DNA of 40,540 bases from a virus. Below, piece after piece: positions 8,281 through 16,418 of this stretch. Where the stretch lies: positions 1 to 40,540 of IMG/VR virus record IMGVR_UViG_3300005511_000896; one strand, written 5' to 3'. Positions within the stretch are counted from its first letter, which is position 1, and every line of letters begins with the position of its first letter. The notes beneath the pieces were generated by a model. That model was not told the origin of the DNA, did not search any database, and was given only the letters and a program-made list of their open reading frames with translations. A program made the position numbers and the translations under genes.

Positions 8281-8867
8281 TTGGTCGAATACCTCCGAAT
8301 CTCTTTGCTGAAGATCACCTTCTCGACCTTCATGCTGTCTTCCAACCCGTCGTAGAAGGTGTCGTTCGGATCGACCAACTTCTGGCTGGCGGAATTGAAG
8401 AGGCGTTCATACGGCCGCTTCCAGTCAACCATGGAGTGTTCTGCCGTGACGGTGATGGTGCTGGCCTTGGCGCCCACGGTGATGGTCCGTTGATCGAGAC
8501 GGCCCTGCCATACGGCCGGGTCCACATACACCACGCCGTCGCCCAGGATGGCCATCAGAACGGTGCACTTGCGACCCTGGTACTTCTCCTGCTGGGCCTC
8601 GATGAGCACCGATTGCGGGATGCCAGCCAGGGTGAAGGTGATGCCCTGAATGGTGTCGCCGCCTTCAACGATGGGCTCCATGCCTCCATATCCGCGCGTG
8701 CGGGTCCAGAACTCCCCGCTGCCGGCGGGATACTCAACATCGACGTCGAGGCCGCACACGCGCACGGTGCCGCTGTCGAATTCCATCTTCACCATGGGAA
8801 ACCAGGCGACGTGCGGCTGCGCGAGGGCCGCAGCCAGGCCCGCTTCGAGGTTGCGGTCACTGCTCAT
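8277..8867 (-). CDS. minor tail protein
   Basis: A 196-aa protein located between the distal-tail protein and the NlpC/P60-like protein, a place normally held by the baseplate/hub adapter (lambda gpL-like). Features include an N-terminal LEAGLAAALAQPHVAWFPMVKMEF and a C-terminal region WKRPYERLFNSASQKLVDPND that reads like the conserved end of phage minor tail proteins with DUF2163-like fold. It overlaps both neighbours by ATGA. The precise role is inferred from gene order. Confidence 0.75.
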   Translation of the reverse strand: MSSDRNLEAGLAAALAQPHVAWFPMVKMEFDSGTVRVCGLDVDVEYPAGSGEFWTRTRGYGGMEPIVEGGDTIQGITFTLAGIPQSVLIEAQQEKYQGRKCTVLMAILGDGVVYVDPAVWQGRLDQRTITVGAKASTITVTAEHSMVDWKRPYERLFNSASQKLVDPNDTFYDGLEDSMKVEKVIFSKEIRRYSTK

Positions 8868-9499
8868 GCAAACACCTCCTCCCAGTCGATTGCGAACTCA
8901 TCAGAGATATCGCCCGGTCGGAATGTCGCGCGCCAGTCAGGATTGCTCATGATGAAAAGGGCCGTGGGCCTAATCAGCGTGACGGCCATGCCGGCCGTCA
9001 CGGCTGTGCGCAGAAAGCCGGTGACAGGCACCACCAAATCGCCGCCGACGCTAGCGGTGGCCAGGACCGGGTTCATGATCAACTGGCCGTTAATAGACAG
9101 CATGTCGCCGCCTTCCAGCGTCTTGGCGTTGCCGCAGCCGGTAATGGTGACGGACGTGGCGAATTGGGCCGCATTGGTCTTGACCGTCACGCCGGTGACG
9201 TTGATGGTGCCTGCGGGCGTGCCGGGACCGTTCAGGCCGGCCAGGCGCCCCATATGCCAGAGCCGCACGCGCACGGCCTGTCCGTTGAGGGAATCGTAAA
9301 ATCCTTCGACCTTGGCCCTGTCAGCGCCGCGCGCGACGGGCAGCACGGTGGAGCAGCGCCAGCGCTTCCCAGGAACCTCGGCCGTGACGACGCCGCCATT
9401 CAGGATCGACTTGACAGCCTCGGTGCTGGTGATGGGACCGAACTCGACGCTTGTGGGCCGGAAGGCGCCGACGTAGGGGTAATCGACGATGGTGGTCAT
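8864..9499 (-). CDS. distal tail / minor tail protein
   Basis: A 211-aa beta-rich protein that follows the tape measure gene and overlaps it. The N-terminus has VDYPYVGAFRPTSVEFGPI, and the C-terminus SNPDWRATFRPGDISDEFAI. By position it corresponds to lambda gpM or the distal tail (Dit) protein that joins the tail tube to the tip. No enzymatic motif is seen. Identification is by synteny and composition. Confidence 0.75.
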   Translation of the reverse strand: MTTIVDYPYVGAFRPTSVEFGPITSTEAVKSILNGGVVTAEVPGKRWRCSTVLPVARGADRAKVEGFYDSLNGQAVRVRLWHMGRLAGLNGPGTPAGTINVTGVTVKTNAAQFATSVTITGCGNAKTLEGGDMLSINGQLIMNPVLATASVGGDLVVPVTGFLRTAVTAGMAVTLIRPTALFIMSNPDWRATFRPGDISDEFAIDWEEVFA

Positions 9500-12495
9500 G
9501 CCGTCCTCCGCCGCAATTCCTGACGCCGGTCGATCGCGGCTGCCCGGCGCGAGATCTGCACAGCCGCACCGACCAGCTCATTGCGGTTTGTTTGGCCGTA
9601 GAAGTTGAAAACGTTGCCACCGCCACCGCCACCGCCATCCCCCTGGCCAGGCTGCACGGAGCCGTTGTTGCCAGGGATCAGGTATTGCTTGCCGGCTACA
9701 TTGAGAAGCTCGCTCCTGTTGCCTTCACCGACCTCGTACAGCTTGCCCTTGCTGACGGAGCCGCCGTTGTAGCGGCCACCGCCGAAGATGGTCTGAAACG
9801 CACTGGTGAAAAGGGAGCCCAGGCCTCCACCAGATCCGCCGCCAAGGCCGGCCAGGACGTCTGTCTGTGAATCGCCGGTCGAAGCGCCACCGCCACCTCC
9901 GCCCTTGAGCACCTGGTCGAGGACGCCAGCCAGGGGGCCAGTGATGTTCTTGCGGATCTGGATGCGGACCAGGTCGGCGATGATGCTGTCGACCAGGCTC
10001 TTGAAGTCGAGCTTGCCGGTGGTGACGAATGTCACCAGGGCATCCTCCATTCCGCGGAATGCGCCCGAGACGGCCGACTCCACCTGCTTGAAGATGTTGG
10101 CCGACTCGTCGGCGTAGTTGCGCAGGGCCTGGGTGGCGCCGAGCTGCCAGTCCTGCTGCTTGTCCTTGACGGCCTTGTAGTAGGCGTCGTTGGCGGCCAG
10201 CGAGTCACGGAGAGCGGCCTTGATGTCCTCGGTGCCCTGCTTGTAGGCCTCGGATTCGAGGTTCTTGTTTTTGGCGGCCTCCTCTGTGAGCTGTCGCTGC
10301 AGGCGGGCGTACTGGTTTTCAATCTGGAACCTCGACCGCAGTTGCTCGGCCGCCTCGTTACCCAGACCCATGACGCCTAGGCGCTCCGCGTTCTGCTCAT
10401 TGCGCGTGCGCTGCTCGTCGGCGATGGTGCGGCGAATGCCATCCGCTTTGGCCGCGGTTTCCTCCAGGGCCTTCTTGCGCCTTTCCTCTTCCTTGGTGGC
10501 GGCCTTCTTCAGCTCGATCTCGTGCTCGACCCCGACATTGAGAGCCAGCTGCGCGCGGATCTTGTCCGCGGCGCCCAGCAGGCTCTTCTGATCGGCCGTG
10601 AGCTGTTTCTTTTCCTTGATGTCGGCGATCAGTTGCTCGAACTTGGCTTGCTCCTGCAGCGCCGCGGTGCGCTTGTCGTCGGTGACCAGCTGGGCCTTGA
10701 GCGATGCCTCCTGCTCGCGCAGTTGTAGAAGCATCTTGGTGCCAGCATCGTCCGAGAAGGCCTTGGTGGTCTTGTCCTTGTATTTTTCCTCGATGTTCTT
10801 AATCAGCGTGTTCAACTCGGCCGGGTTATCTCGACCGCTAGCCTTAAAGAGGTTGGTGGCGTTCGTGACCTCCCTGTCCCTCTTCTGCTTATTCGACTCA
10901 AATTTCTCCTTCTCTTTGTCAAAGCTGGCAGCCGCCTGCACTTGCCTGGCCCGCTCAGCCTCGGCCTTGGCCGACTCGCCGGCAGCAGTGGTCACAGCTC
11001 TAAGCGCCGCGGCGCGCGCCTTTAGCGCGGACTCTTCAGCATCACGCTTCGCGTCGACGTTAAAGCCCGCGTTGCCGCCACCGAAGGCGGCCCCGCCACC
11101 GCTCGTAGCGAAACCCCTGCGGGCGCGTTCGGCTTGAATCTGCGACAGACGGGCCTCAATTCCAGCCAGCTGCTGCGCGGCGGTCTCCTGCCGGCCCACA
11201 CCCAGCATTGCATCCCAGGCTCCTTTGGCGGCTCCTGTGATGCCTTGCCAACCCCTCTCAATAAGCCCTTGGTTCTGCAACAGTTGCGCGGTGCGACTCG
11301 CCAGAGAATCGGCATAGGCCTCCTGAGCGGCTCTGGCCGCCTCTACGTGCTTGCCTTGGTCATCGAGCGCCTTGATATGCTCGTAAGTGCTAAGAGTGAG
11401 GTAGTGAATCTCCGCATTCAGCTTTACCGAAGCGTCCAACGGCGCCGCCTCCAGTTCCTTGAACACGTCGACCGTTTTCTTGATCGCCTGACCGGAAGCT
11501 TTTTCAAAGTCAATGGCAGCGGCACTGAATCTCTTCAGCTGATCCCCTGCCACAGCTCCAGACGCTGCTATAGCCGCGAGTACCTCCGCTGACTTGCCCT
11601 GTGAACGATTTCCCTCTGCTAGCTCACGCGCCATATCCGCCAGCTGGTCCTTTGTCGTGCCCGCGTAGTTCCCCGTGAGGATCAAAGCTTTGCCGTAGGC
11701 CTCTGCCTCCTTTGACCCCTGGTGGTACGCAAGCGCTGTGACGCCGACTGCGGCGGCCAGCAGCGTGAAGGGATTGATCAAGCCCAGGATGTACCCGCCC
11801 AGCGCACGCGCAGCTGGGCCCGCGCCACCAAACATGTCCTTGAGCTGGCCGCCCTGCTGCAGCAAGACCGTGAGCGGCTGCTGGCCGCCCTGAATGCTGG
11901 TGACGATGTCCGTGAACTGGGCGGGCACACCTCGCAGCGCCGCGGCGGTCTGCTTTGCCGATAAACCCACATTGCCCAGTGCAGCGCTGGCCACGGCGCT
12001 GGCTTTGTTGGCCTCCTCACCAATCGAGCCGAATGCGGTAGCGCCCAGCGACGTGGTGAGGTCGCGGGGCGATTTAAATGAGGTGGCTCCCAGCGAGCTC
12101 GTGAGGGACGTGAAATCCAGCGTCGCGGAGGTCGCGGCCTTGGTTTTCGCGCTGATGGCGTCGAGCTGGTCCAGGTAGGGCTTGAGCGCGGCGAGGTTGG
12201 CGCCGCGCTGGGTGGCCAGCACCTCGAAGTACTTGCTGTTGGTGCGGGACCCCGCCTCCAGGACCGCTGAGGTCCGCTGTATCGAGCCGATGATGCTGCG
12301 CGTGGCCGCGTCAACATCCTTGGCCGCGCGACCGCCGCCGGCGCCGGCGCCGGCCAGGCCGTCGGCAGCCTGCTGGCCCGCCTTGGCCGCAGCCGGGCCC
12401 AGCTCCGACATGGAGCGCTTCATACGGCTGACGCCAGCCTCGGCACCGGTGGTGTCGGCTACGAAATCTAGCTGTGCCTTCAAGTCGCCGCTCAT
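9496..12495 (-). CDS. tail tape measure protein
   Basis: A 999-aa protein that sets tail length and is expected to be ejected into the cell. The N-terminal third is Ala/Gly-rich with TQRGANLAALKPYLDQL and the conserved tape-measure segment KQTAAALRGVPAQFTDIVTS. A hydrophobic stretch (GGYILGLINPFTLLAAAVGVT, about residues 233-253) is the likely membrane-inserting segment. Long charged coiled coils follow (about residues 430-790), then a Gly-rich C-terminal region (GGGGGGASTGDSQ, GDGGGGGGGNVF). It follows the tail chaperone genes, as in lambda-like phages. By the usual length rule, a tail of roughly 150 nm is an inference. Confidence 0.92.
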   Translation of the reverse strand: MSGDLKAQLDFVADTTGAEAGVSRMKRSMSELGPAAAKAGQQAADGLAGAGAGGGRAAKDVDAATRSIIGSIQRTSAVLEAGSRTNSKYFEVLATQRGANLAALKPYLDQLDAISAKTKAATSATLDFTSLTSSLGATSFKSPRDLTTSLGATAFGSIGEEANKASAVASAALGNVGLSAKQTAAALRGVPAQFTDIVTSIQGGQQPLTVLLQQGGQLKDMFGGAGPAARALGGYILGLINPFTLLAAAVGVTALAYHQGSKEAEAYGKALILTGNYAGTTKDQLADMARELAEGNRSQGKSAEVLAAIAASGAVAGDQLKRFSAAAIDFEKASGQAIKKTVDVFKELEAAPLDASVKLNAEIHYLTLSTYEHIKALDDQGKHVEAARAAQEAYADSLASRTAQLLQNQGLIERGWQGITGAAKGAWDAMLGVGRQETAAQQLAGIEARLSQIQAERARRGFATSGGGAAFGGGNAGFNVDAKRDAEESALKARAAALRAVTTAAGESAKAEAERARQVQAAASFDKEKEKFESNKQKRDREVTNATNLFKASGRDNPAELNTLIKNIEEKYKDKTTKAFSDDAGTKMLLQLREQEASLKAQLVTDDKRTAALQEQAKFEQLIADIKEKKQLTADQKSLLGAADKIRAQLALNVGVEHEIELKKAATKEEERRKKALEETAAKADGIRRTIADEQRTRNEQNAERLGVMGLGNEAAEQLRSRFQIENQYARLQRQLTEEAAKNKNLESEAYKQGTEDIKAALRDSLAANDAYYKAVKDKQQDWQLGATQALRNYADESANIFKQVESAVSGAFRGMEDALVTFVTTGKLDFKSLVDSIIADLVRIQIRKNITGPLAGVLDQVLKGGGGGGASTGDSQTDVLAGLGGGSGGGLGSLFTSAFQTIFGGGRYNGGSVSKGKLYEVGEGNRSELLNVAGKQYLIPGNNGSVQPGQGDGGGGGGGNVFNFYGQTNRNELVGAAVQISRRAAAIDRRQELRRRTA

Positions 12496-12537
12496 TTACT
12501 GCTCCAATACGGGCCCCCGCCCGAGGCGGTGGGTGGG

Positions 12538-12762
12538 TTACTCGTTTTTTTCGTGCATGGCCGCCAGGGCCTCGTCTTCCAGGATCCGCAAGTCGCAAAA
12601 CAGCCGGGCCCAGTGCTCCTCAGACAACTTGAGCCTCTCCATCAGCGGGTAGATGGCCGGGTAGTCCAGGCCAATGCACCCATTGACCCCGGTGCGCCAC
12701 TGGGTGCCGACGAGTTCAAAGAACTCGACGGACTCCTCGGTGTCCGGCCAATAGAAAACCAC
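12538..12762 (-). CDS. tail chaperone 3' ORF (gpT-like, DUF1799-like)
   Basis: A 74-aa reading frame (GTG at 12762) resembling the DUF1799 family, placed exactly where the lambda T frame would be. It is probably expressed mainly as the C-terminal part of a -1 frameshift fusion with the upstream chaperone. The same frame is open from the slippery site at 12855-12861 to the stop at 12538, giving 105 residues after the shift. Acidic motifs include FYWPDTEESVEFFELVGTQW. It would help load the tape measure protein encoded immediately downstream. Independent initiation at the GTG cannot be excluded. Confidence 0.75.
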   Translation of the reverse strand: MVFYWPDTEESVEFFELVGTQWRTGVNGCIGLDYPAIYPLMERLKLSEEHWARLFCDLRILEDEALAAMHEKNE

Positions 12763-12851
12763 TTCATGCGCGTAGTCCTGTCTACGCAGCGCAAATGCGT
12801 TGAGCTCAGCGTCCGTGGGCTGGCGCTCGTAGCTCGCCCTGGCGACCGCCC

Positions 12852-13235
12852 TCAGTTTTTTGCGCGGCCTTCGGTGATGGCTTCGCGGTAGCCGCTGACG
12901 ATCTCGCTGGCCGCCGCTGGGTATTCATTGACCAGGCGGCGCACGTTGGCCTCGCTGAAGTCGTCGGTCAAGTCCCAGCCCTTGACGCAGCCCAGGATGT
13001 AGGCGACGTCGCGGTCCAGCGCCTTGTTCGCGCCGCCGACCACGTCAAGGCCAGTCACGGGCGCAGCTGGGAACTCCTTCACTTCCGGATACATGCCAGC
13101 AATGAAGGCCGCGAATTCTTCGCGGGTGCGGTACTGAAACAGGACCTTGATCTCGTCGGCGCTGCCGTCGAGCAGGTGGAACTTGACGGTGTGGGGGAAT
13201 GTGGCGGGTGGGTTGCCCAGTTTGATTTTTGGCAT
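12852..13235 (-). CDS. tail assembly chaperone (gpG-like)
   Basis: A 127-aa protein between the major tail protein and the tape measure gene, the position of lambda gpG. It has an N-terminal beta domain (VKFHLLDGSADEIKVLFQYR) and a helical C-terminal half. The frame ends with the codons GCA AAA AAC TGA, so the slippery heptamer A AAA AAC directly abuts the stop codon. A -1 shift gives a fusion of about 232 aa with the downstream frame. The unshifted and shifted products normally coat the tape measure protein during assembly. Confidence 0.85.
   Translation of the reverse strand: MPKIKLGNPPATFPHTVKFHLLDGSADEIKVLFQYRTREEFAAFIAGMYPEVKEFPAAPVTGLDVVGGANKALDRDVAYILGCVKGWDLTDDFSEANVRRLVNEYPAAASEIVSGYREAITEGRAKN
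12855..12861 (-). other. programmed -1 ribosomal frameshift site
   Basis: Slippery heptamer A AAA AAC on the minus strand, in the correct phase (X XXY YYZ) relative to the gpG-like frame and immediately before its TGA (12852-12854). After the shift the frame continues CTG AGG GCG and stays open to 12538, in register with the DUF1799-like ORF. This reproduces the lambda G-GT arrangement. Being next to the stop codon may help ribosome pausing. The frames were checked by position: 12855 and 12762 are in the same register. Confidence 0.85.
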
Positions 13236-13258
13236 TTCAGGTGCTTTCGGATGGAGTT

Positions 13259-13288
13259 AAAAAGCCCGACGGGAGCTACCCGCCGGGC
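13259..13288 (-). terminator. intrinsic terminator downstream of major tail gene
   Basis: Read leftward, a GC-rich stem (13279-13288 pairing with 13264-13273, one mismatch) is followed by five Ts (13263-13259). It lies in the gap between the major tail protein stop and the tail chaperone start. It would reduce transcription of the tail genes relative to the abundant tail tube gene unless late transcription is antiterminated. Confidence 0.7.
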
Positions 13289-13326
13289 ACGAAGTGCACG
13301 CGCGTGCACATGGCTTTGGCAACCGC

Positions 13327-13968
13327 TTAGTAGCGGACGGGACGGGATTGCAGGGAGAACGTGGCGCGCACGGCCATGACCTGGCCCTTGGTGAGCGTGG
13401 GCGTCTCGTTGAGGGCCACGACGCCGTTGTAGAGAATCAGCGAGCCGTCGGGCAGCGTGAGCTTCAGGGCCCGCAGCGCGCGGGCGTCAGAGGCCGCTTT
13501 GAGCGCGATGTAGCCGGCCAGGGTGGGATCGTCAGCGATGGTGATGTTGACGGACTGGGCGCTGGTGATGGTGGGCAGCTGCCGCTCGAAGTCTTCCTCC
13601 ATGTAGGAGAAATTGGCAAACTGCTGGTCGCCGCCCGTGGTCTCGAAGCCCAGGATCTGGGAGATCTGCGTCCAGGTGGTGATCTCGCGAGCGGTGCCGG
13701 CACTGGAGCCCGTCGGGAAGCGCTGGGTGCTGGTGGTGTCCTGGCCCTCCAGCTGGAACGCGTCGGTGGTGGCGCCGTCAACGCGGATGATGCGCTCGTT
13801 GAGGCGCTGCCAGCCGGAGAGAACCTCCAGCAGGTCGCCGTCGGTGAAGCCGTGGGCCGTGGAGCTGGCCACGCCCGGGTTGGCGTTGGTAATTGCCGAG
13901 ATCGTCTTTGCCGATCCATAGGCGGTTGCGATGGAGACGGTCGCGCCGTCGGGGAGTCTTGCAGCCAT
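13327..13968 (-). CDS. major tail (tube) protein
   Basis: A 213-aa tail tube subunit. It starts MAARLPDGATVSIATAYGSAK and contains NPGVASSTAHGFTDGDLLEVLSG, which resembles Ig-like beta modules found in tail tube proteins. The core SYMEEDFERQLPTITSAQSV and the end VMAVRATFSLQSRP match the tail tube family of lambda-like siphophages. It is bounded by terminators on both sides (13989-14078 upstream, 13259-13288 downstream), so it is a transcription unit that can be expressed at its own level. Confidence 0.85.
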   Translation of the reverse strand: MAARLPDGATVSIATAYGSAKTISAITNANPGVASSTAHGFTDGDLLEVLSGWQRLNERIIRVDGATTDAFQLEGQDTTSTQRFPTGSSAGTAREITTWTQISQILGFETTGGDQQFANFSYMEEDFERQLPTITSAQSVNITIADDPTLAGYIALKAASDARALRALKLTLPDGSLILYNGVVALNETPTLTKGQVMAVRATFSLQSRPVRY

Positions 13969-13988
13969 GGTGAGGGCCTTTCAGGTAC

Positions 13989-14078
13989 AAAAAAGCCCGC
14001 TTACACGGGCAAACAAAAAAGCCGCCTGGTGGAGCGGCCAACGAAAAAGCCGCCTCGAATTGCTTCGCGGCGGCTTTT
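13989..14078 (-). terminator. three tandem intrinsic terminators before the major tail gene
   Basis: Read leftward there are three consecutive stem-loops, each followed by a T-tract. Stem GGCGGC/GCCGCC (14069-14074 with 14049-14054) is followed by TTTTT. Stem GCCGC/GCGGC (14038-14034 with 14025-14021) is followed by TTTTTT. Stem GCCCG/CGGGC (14010-14006 with 13999-13995) is followed by TTTTTT. The first is flanked by A and T tracts on both sides and could work in both directions. All lie in the non-coding gap between the tail-completion gene and the major tail protein. Confidence 0.75.
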
Positions 14079-14114
14079 GTGGGGACTGGCCTAGCAGCCA
14101 GGTTCAATGTGGGC

Positions 14115-14471
14115 TTACCGGTCGCTCCACACCGAGAAATCTTGCATGGCGCCGAACTTCGGGCCGTCTTCTTCGTACAGGGCTACGGCAGCGCCCAGCG
14201 CGGAGGCCTGGACCGTCGTAGCGGTAATGAGAGCGCCCTCCAGGCTCAGCTGCAGCGCCGCGGCTGCCTTGCGGGTGGCCGCCCAGGACGTGAACTGGAA
14301 GCGCCCGTTTTTCTTGCTCGGGATCTCGCGGCCCAGGTACGCCAGGCTCTGACCGCCGACCTGCTGGTAGACGATGTAAGGCAACTGTGTGCCGAAGGGG
14401 GCCGTATCGGGAAACACGCGGTTGCTGACCAACCCCTTGGCCAGGTCAAAGAGAGCGCTTTCAACTGTCAT
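14115..14471 (-). CDS. tail terminator / tail completion protein (DUF3168-like)
   Basis: A 118-aa protein in the lambda gpU position. The segment PYIVYQQVGGQSLAYLG and the C-terminal half QLSLEGALITATTVQ fit the DUF3168 tail-completion family, which caps the tail tube as a hexamer and ends its growth. It overlaps the HK97 gp10-like gene by ATGA. Assignment is by motif memory and gene order. Confidence 0.75.
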   Translation of the reverse strand: MTVESALFDLAKGLVSNRVFPDTAPFGTQLPYIVYQQVGGQSLAYLGREIPSKKNGRFQFTSWAATRKAAAALQLSLEGALITATTVQASALGAAVALYEEDGPKFGAMQDFSVWSDR

Positions 14472-14935
14472 GCGGCCTCCACGGCCGGCGCAACGCGCGC
14501 CAGCATTTCCGCCTTGGCGGCCTGCAGGGCCTCGTCCTTCTTTGCGTCATAGGCCGGACGCACAAAGGGATAGGCCGGCACGAAATGTGGCTGCAGCGGC
14601 CCGTACTTACCGATGGACTTGGTCCAGTGGCCATACTCCACCAGGTGGCCATGCGGGGCCTTCCTGGCGTTCCAGCTGACGTGGTACGTGGCGCGGTCGG
14701 GCGTCGAATTGTCGGCGCTGTAGACCTGGTAGATGGCCCCCTTGAGCGCGCCAGGCTGATAGGTCTTGCCCTTGACCGTTCGCACCGACTGCGACACCGG
14801 CACGCGCACACGGACCTCGTCGTAAAACACCTGGGCGCCGGCCTGTGCTGCTGGTCGTACCGCCGCTTTGATGGCTTCCAGGATCTCGTCCAGGGCATCA
14901 TTGGCGTCGGCGATGTCGTAGTTAACTCTGAACAT
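14468..14935 (-). CDS. HK97 gp10-like head-tail joining protein
   Basis: A 155-aa protein of the HK97 gp10 (tail-component or neck) family. Visible are AAQAGAQVFYDEVRVRVPVS near the N-terminus, VSWNARKAPHGHLVEYGHWT in the middle (the conserved xAPHxxLVExG motif) and AYPFVRPAYDAKKDEAL at the C-terminus (the family's PxPFxRPAxD motif). It overlaps both the head-closure gene and the DUF3168-like gene, as expected for the neck module. Confidence 0.85.
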   Translation of the reverse strand: MFRVNYDIADANDALDEILEAIKAAVRPAAQAGAQVFYDEVRVRVPVSQSVRTVKGKTYQPGALKGAIYQVYSADNSTPDRATYHVSWNARKAPHGHLVEYGHWTKSIGKYGPLQPHFVPAYPFVRPAYDAKKDEALQAAKAEMLARVAPAVEAA

Positions 14936-15254
14936 TGATCACCTCACAGGTCAGGTCGACACGTTCGCGGTGTTCGGCGTCAGGCTGCAGGGACTTAATC
15001 TCGAACACGGTGCCGTCGACCTCATCCTCTACACGCATACCGGCATTGAGCGCCGGGCCGCGGCGTATGCGGATTGAGGCCCTGGTGATCGAGCTGGGCT
15101 GGCCGGCCTTGATGGTCTCGATGCCGTTGAGATAGCGGATATTCGCCCACACTTTGATGAGCAAGGTCCAGCCTGGCACAGGTTGGCCTATGTCATCCTG
15201 GACGGTGCCCGGTTGCATCAGCCGTACCCGGCGATTGAGTTTCCCCGGCTGCAT
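14922..15254 (-). CDS. head closure protein (SPP1 gp16-like adaptor)
   Basis: A 110-aa head-tail adaptor with the family start MQPGKLNRRVRLMQPGTVQD and the central TLLIKVWANIRYLNGIET. The ATG at 15254 is preferred to the ORF opening at 15347. It overlaps or nearly abuts the connector stop (TGACATG), and the MQPGKLNRR start is characteristic. It is expected to close the portal-connector channel after packaging and to dock the tail. Confidence 0.8.
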   Translation of the reverse strand: MQPGKLNRRVRLMQPGTVQDDIGQPVPGWTLLIKVWANIRYLNGIETIKAGQPSSITRASIRIRRGPALNAGMRVEDEVDGTVFEIKSLQPDAEHRERVDLTCEVINVQS

Positions 15255-15255
15255 G

Positions 15256-15840
15256 TCACACCGCCCAAATCTTGTATTCGTCAAGCAGCGCGTCGGCGAA
15301 ATCCTGCGGGACCGCCGGCCGCTCCTCGCTGCGGCCGCGGCGCTCATACATGTCGGTCAGCGCCAACTTGATCCAGTGCCGGATGGGCGCGGGCACCTTG
15401 GCGGCCTGGGCCTCGTCGTCGGCCGCGTAGCCAGCCTTGAATTGGACGGTGACGGCGCCAGGCTGGCGCCGAATGGTGGGCCAGCTGGTGTCGTAAGCCG
15501 GCACGACGCGGCCTGGCTCAGCGCTGAGCAGCGTCAGGTACGCCGCCGGCGCCAGGGTCTGCAGCGCGCCGGCCTCGTCGACATACTTGATCCAATCGAT
15601 CGAGCGGATCTTGCCCTTACCCAGGCGGATCTCTGCCGGAAAACAATCGAGCGTGAGCAGCCACGTGGTTTCGAAGAGCGAGCGCTGCATGCGGTTCTCC
15701 GCGGCCGTGCGGGCCGTAGTGATCATCTCCGTGATATAGGCATCGTTGTCCACGTCGACCAGGGTCTCACGCAGATGCGACTTGGCCTGGGCGAGCGTGA
15801 TCGGCTCTTTGGTGGCGTCGGTGACTTTGGTGGTGGTCAT
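15256..15840 (-). CDS. head-tail connector (HK97 gp6-like)
   Basis: A 194-aa connector protein that should form a ring under the portal. Typical family segments are EPITLAQAKSHLRETLVDVD (about residues 12-31), AYITEMITTARTAAENRMQR (about 34-53) and VPAPIRHWIKLALTDMYERR (near the C-terminus). It is separated from the preceding gene by a short gap containing an intrinsic terminator and is followed at once by the head-closure gene. Confidence 0.85.
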   Translation of the reverse strand: MTTTKVTDATKEPITLAQAKSHLRETLVDVDNDAYITEMITTARTAAENRMQRSLFETTWLLTLDCFPAEIRLGKGKIRSIDWIKYVDEAGALQTLAPAAYLTLLSAEPGRVVPAYDTSWPTIRRQPGAVTVQFKAGYAADDEAQAAKVPAPIRHWIKLALTDMYERRGRSEERPAVPQDFADALLDEYKIWAV

Positions 15841-15867
15841 GGTGGTGCTTGGTGGTGCCTACTAGGC

Positions 15868-15892
15868 AAAAAGCCCTCCAGGGAGGGCTTTT
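15868..15892 (-). terminator. intrinsic terminator inside the head operon
   Basis: Near-perfect hairpin AAAAGCCCTC/GAGGGCTTTT (15869-15878 with 15883-15892) around CAGG. T-tracts lie on both strands, so it may be bidirectional. It sits between the 140-aa head gene (stop at 15912) and the connector start at 15840, so it would attenuate leftward transcription from the capsid genes into the neck genes. Confidence 0.7.
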
Positions 15893-15911
15893 CACGTAAA
15901 AGGCTGCGGCC

Positions 15912-16334
15912 TTAGACGGGCGGGTTTGCGGTGCCGGCGATCATGGGGTGTCCCAGGATCGCGACGGCGGACAGCAGGGCCGCGCTTGCGTTGGCTACCG
16001 GCGTGATGGTCAGGCGCGTGTAGCGCTTATTGCCGATGTAACCCAGCTTGCGGGTTTCGTTGTCGTCGTCGAATTGGAAGCCGGCCAGCAGCTCGGTGCC
16101 CAGCAGGTCCGCGTCGGCGACCGCGACGGCACCGGACATGCCGGAGTCGTCACTTTCTTCGAGCAGGACGGTGAAGGTCGCGTCAGCGTCGGCAATGGAG
16201 CCCGTGGCGATCACGTAGGTGACCGACTCGTAGCCCTTCTTGTCGATGATCTGGCCTACTTGTGCCGTGGTATCGGCGACCGACACCGGCGAGAGAACCC
16301 GCAGGGGGTGGATCTGGTTGAAGAGGTCTTTCAT
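15912..16334 (-). CDS. hypothetical head protein after the capsid gene
   Basis: A 140-aa protein with an Ala/Asp-rich beta-type composition: IDKKGYESVTYVIATGSIAD, TFTVLLEESDDSGM and NKRYTRLTITP. Proteins of this size and style occur directly after HK97-type capsid genes and I infer a head accessory or decoration role. No motif proves this. It starts with ATG at 16334 and AAGGAA lies upstream. It is flanked by a hairpin upstream and a terminator downstream. Confidence 0.65.
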   Translation of the reverse strand: MKDLFNQIHPLRVLSPVSVADTTAQVGQIIDKKGYESVTYVIATGSIADADATFTVLLEESDDSGMSGAVAVADADLLGTELLAGFQFDDDNETRKLGYIGNKRYTRLTITPVANASAALLSAVAILGHPMIAGTANPPV

Positions 16335-16370
16335 GATGTTCCTTGGAAAGTGAGGAGTGAAGGTTCGAGC

Positions 16371-16398
16371 GCGCCGCCGGCTCTGATGCCGGCGGCGC
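16371..16398. other. GC-rich hairpin after the capsid gene
   Basis: Perfect 11-bp inverted repeat GCGCCGCCGGC / GCCGGCGGCGC around TCTGAT. There is no T-tract, so it is not a standard intrinsic terminator. It lies in the 84-bp gap between the capsid stop and the next gene. It could protect the abundant capsid mRNA from 3' exonucleases or weakly attenuate transcription. Confidence 0.6.
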
Positions 16399-16418
16399 TG
16401 TAGCTGGCAGGCGGCCGA

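Noticed and set aside
12513-12526. Terminator between tape measure and tail chaperone genes
   Set aside because: A CGGGC/GCCCG hairpin exists but no T-tract follows on the minus strand.
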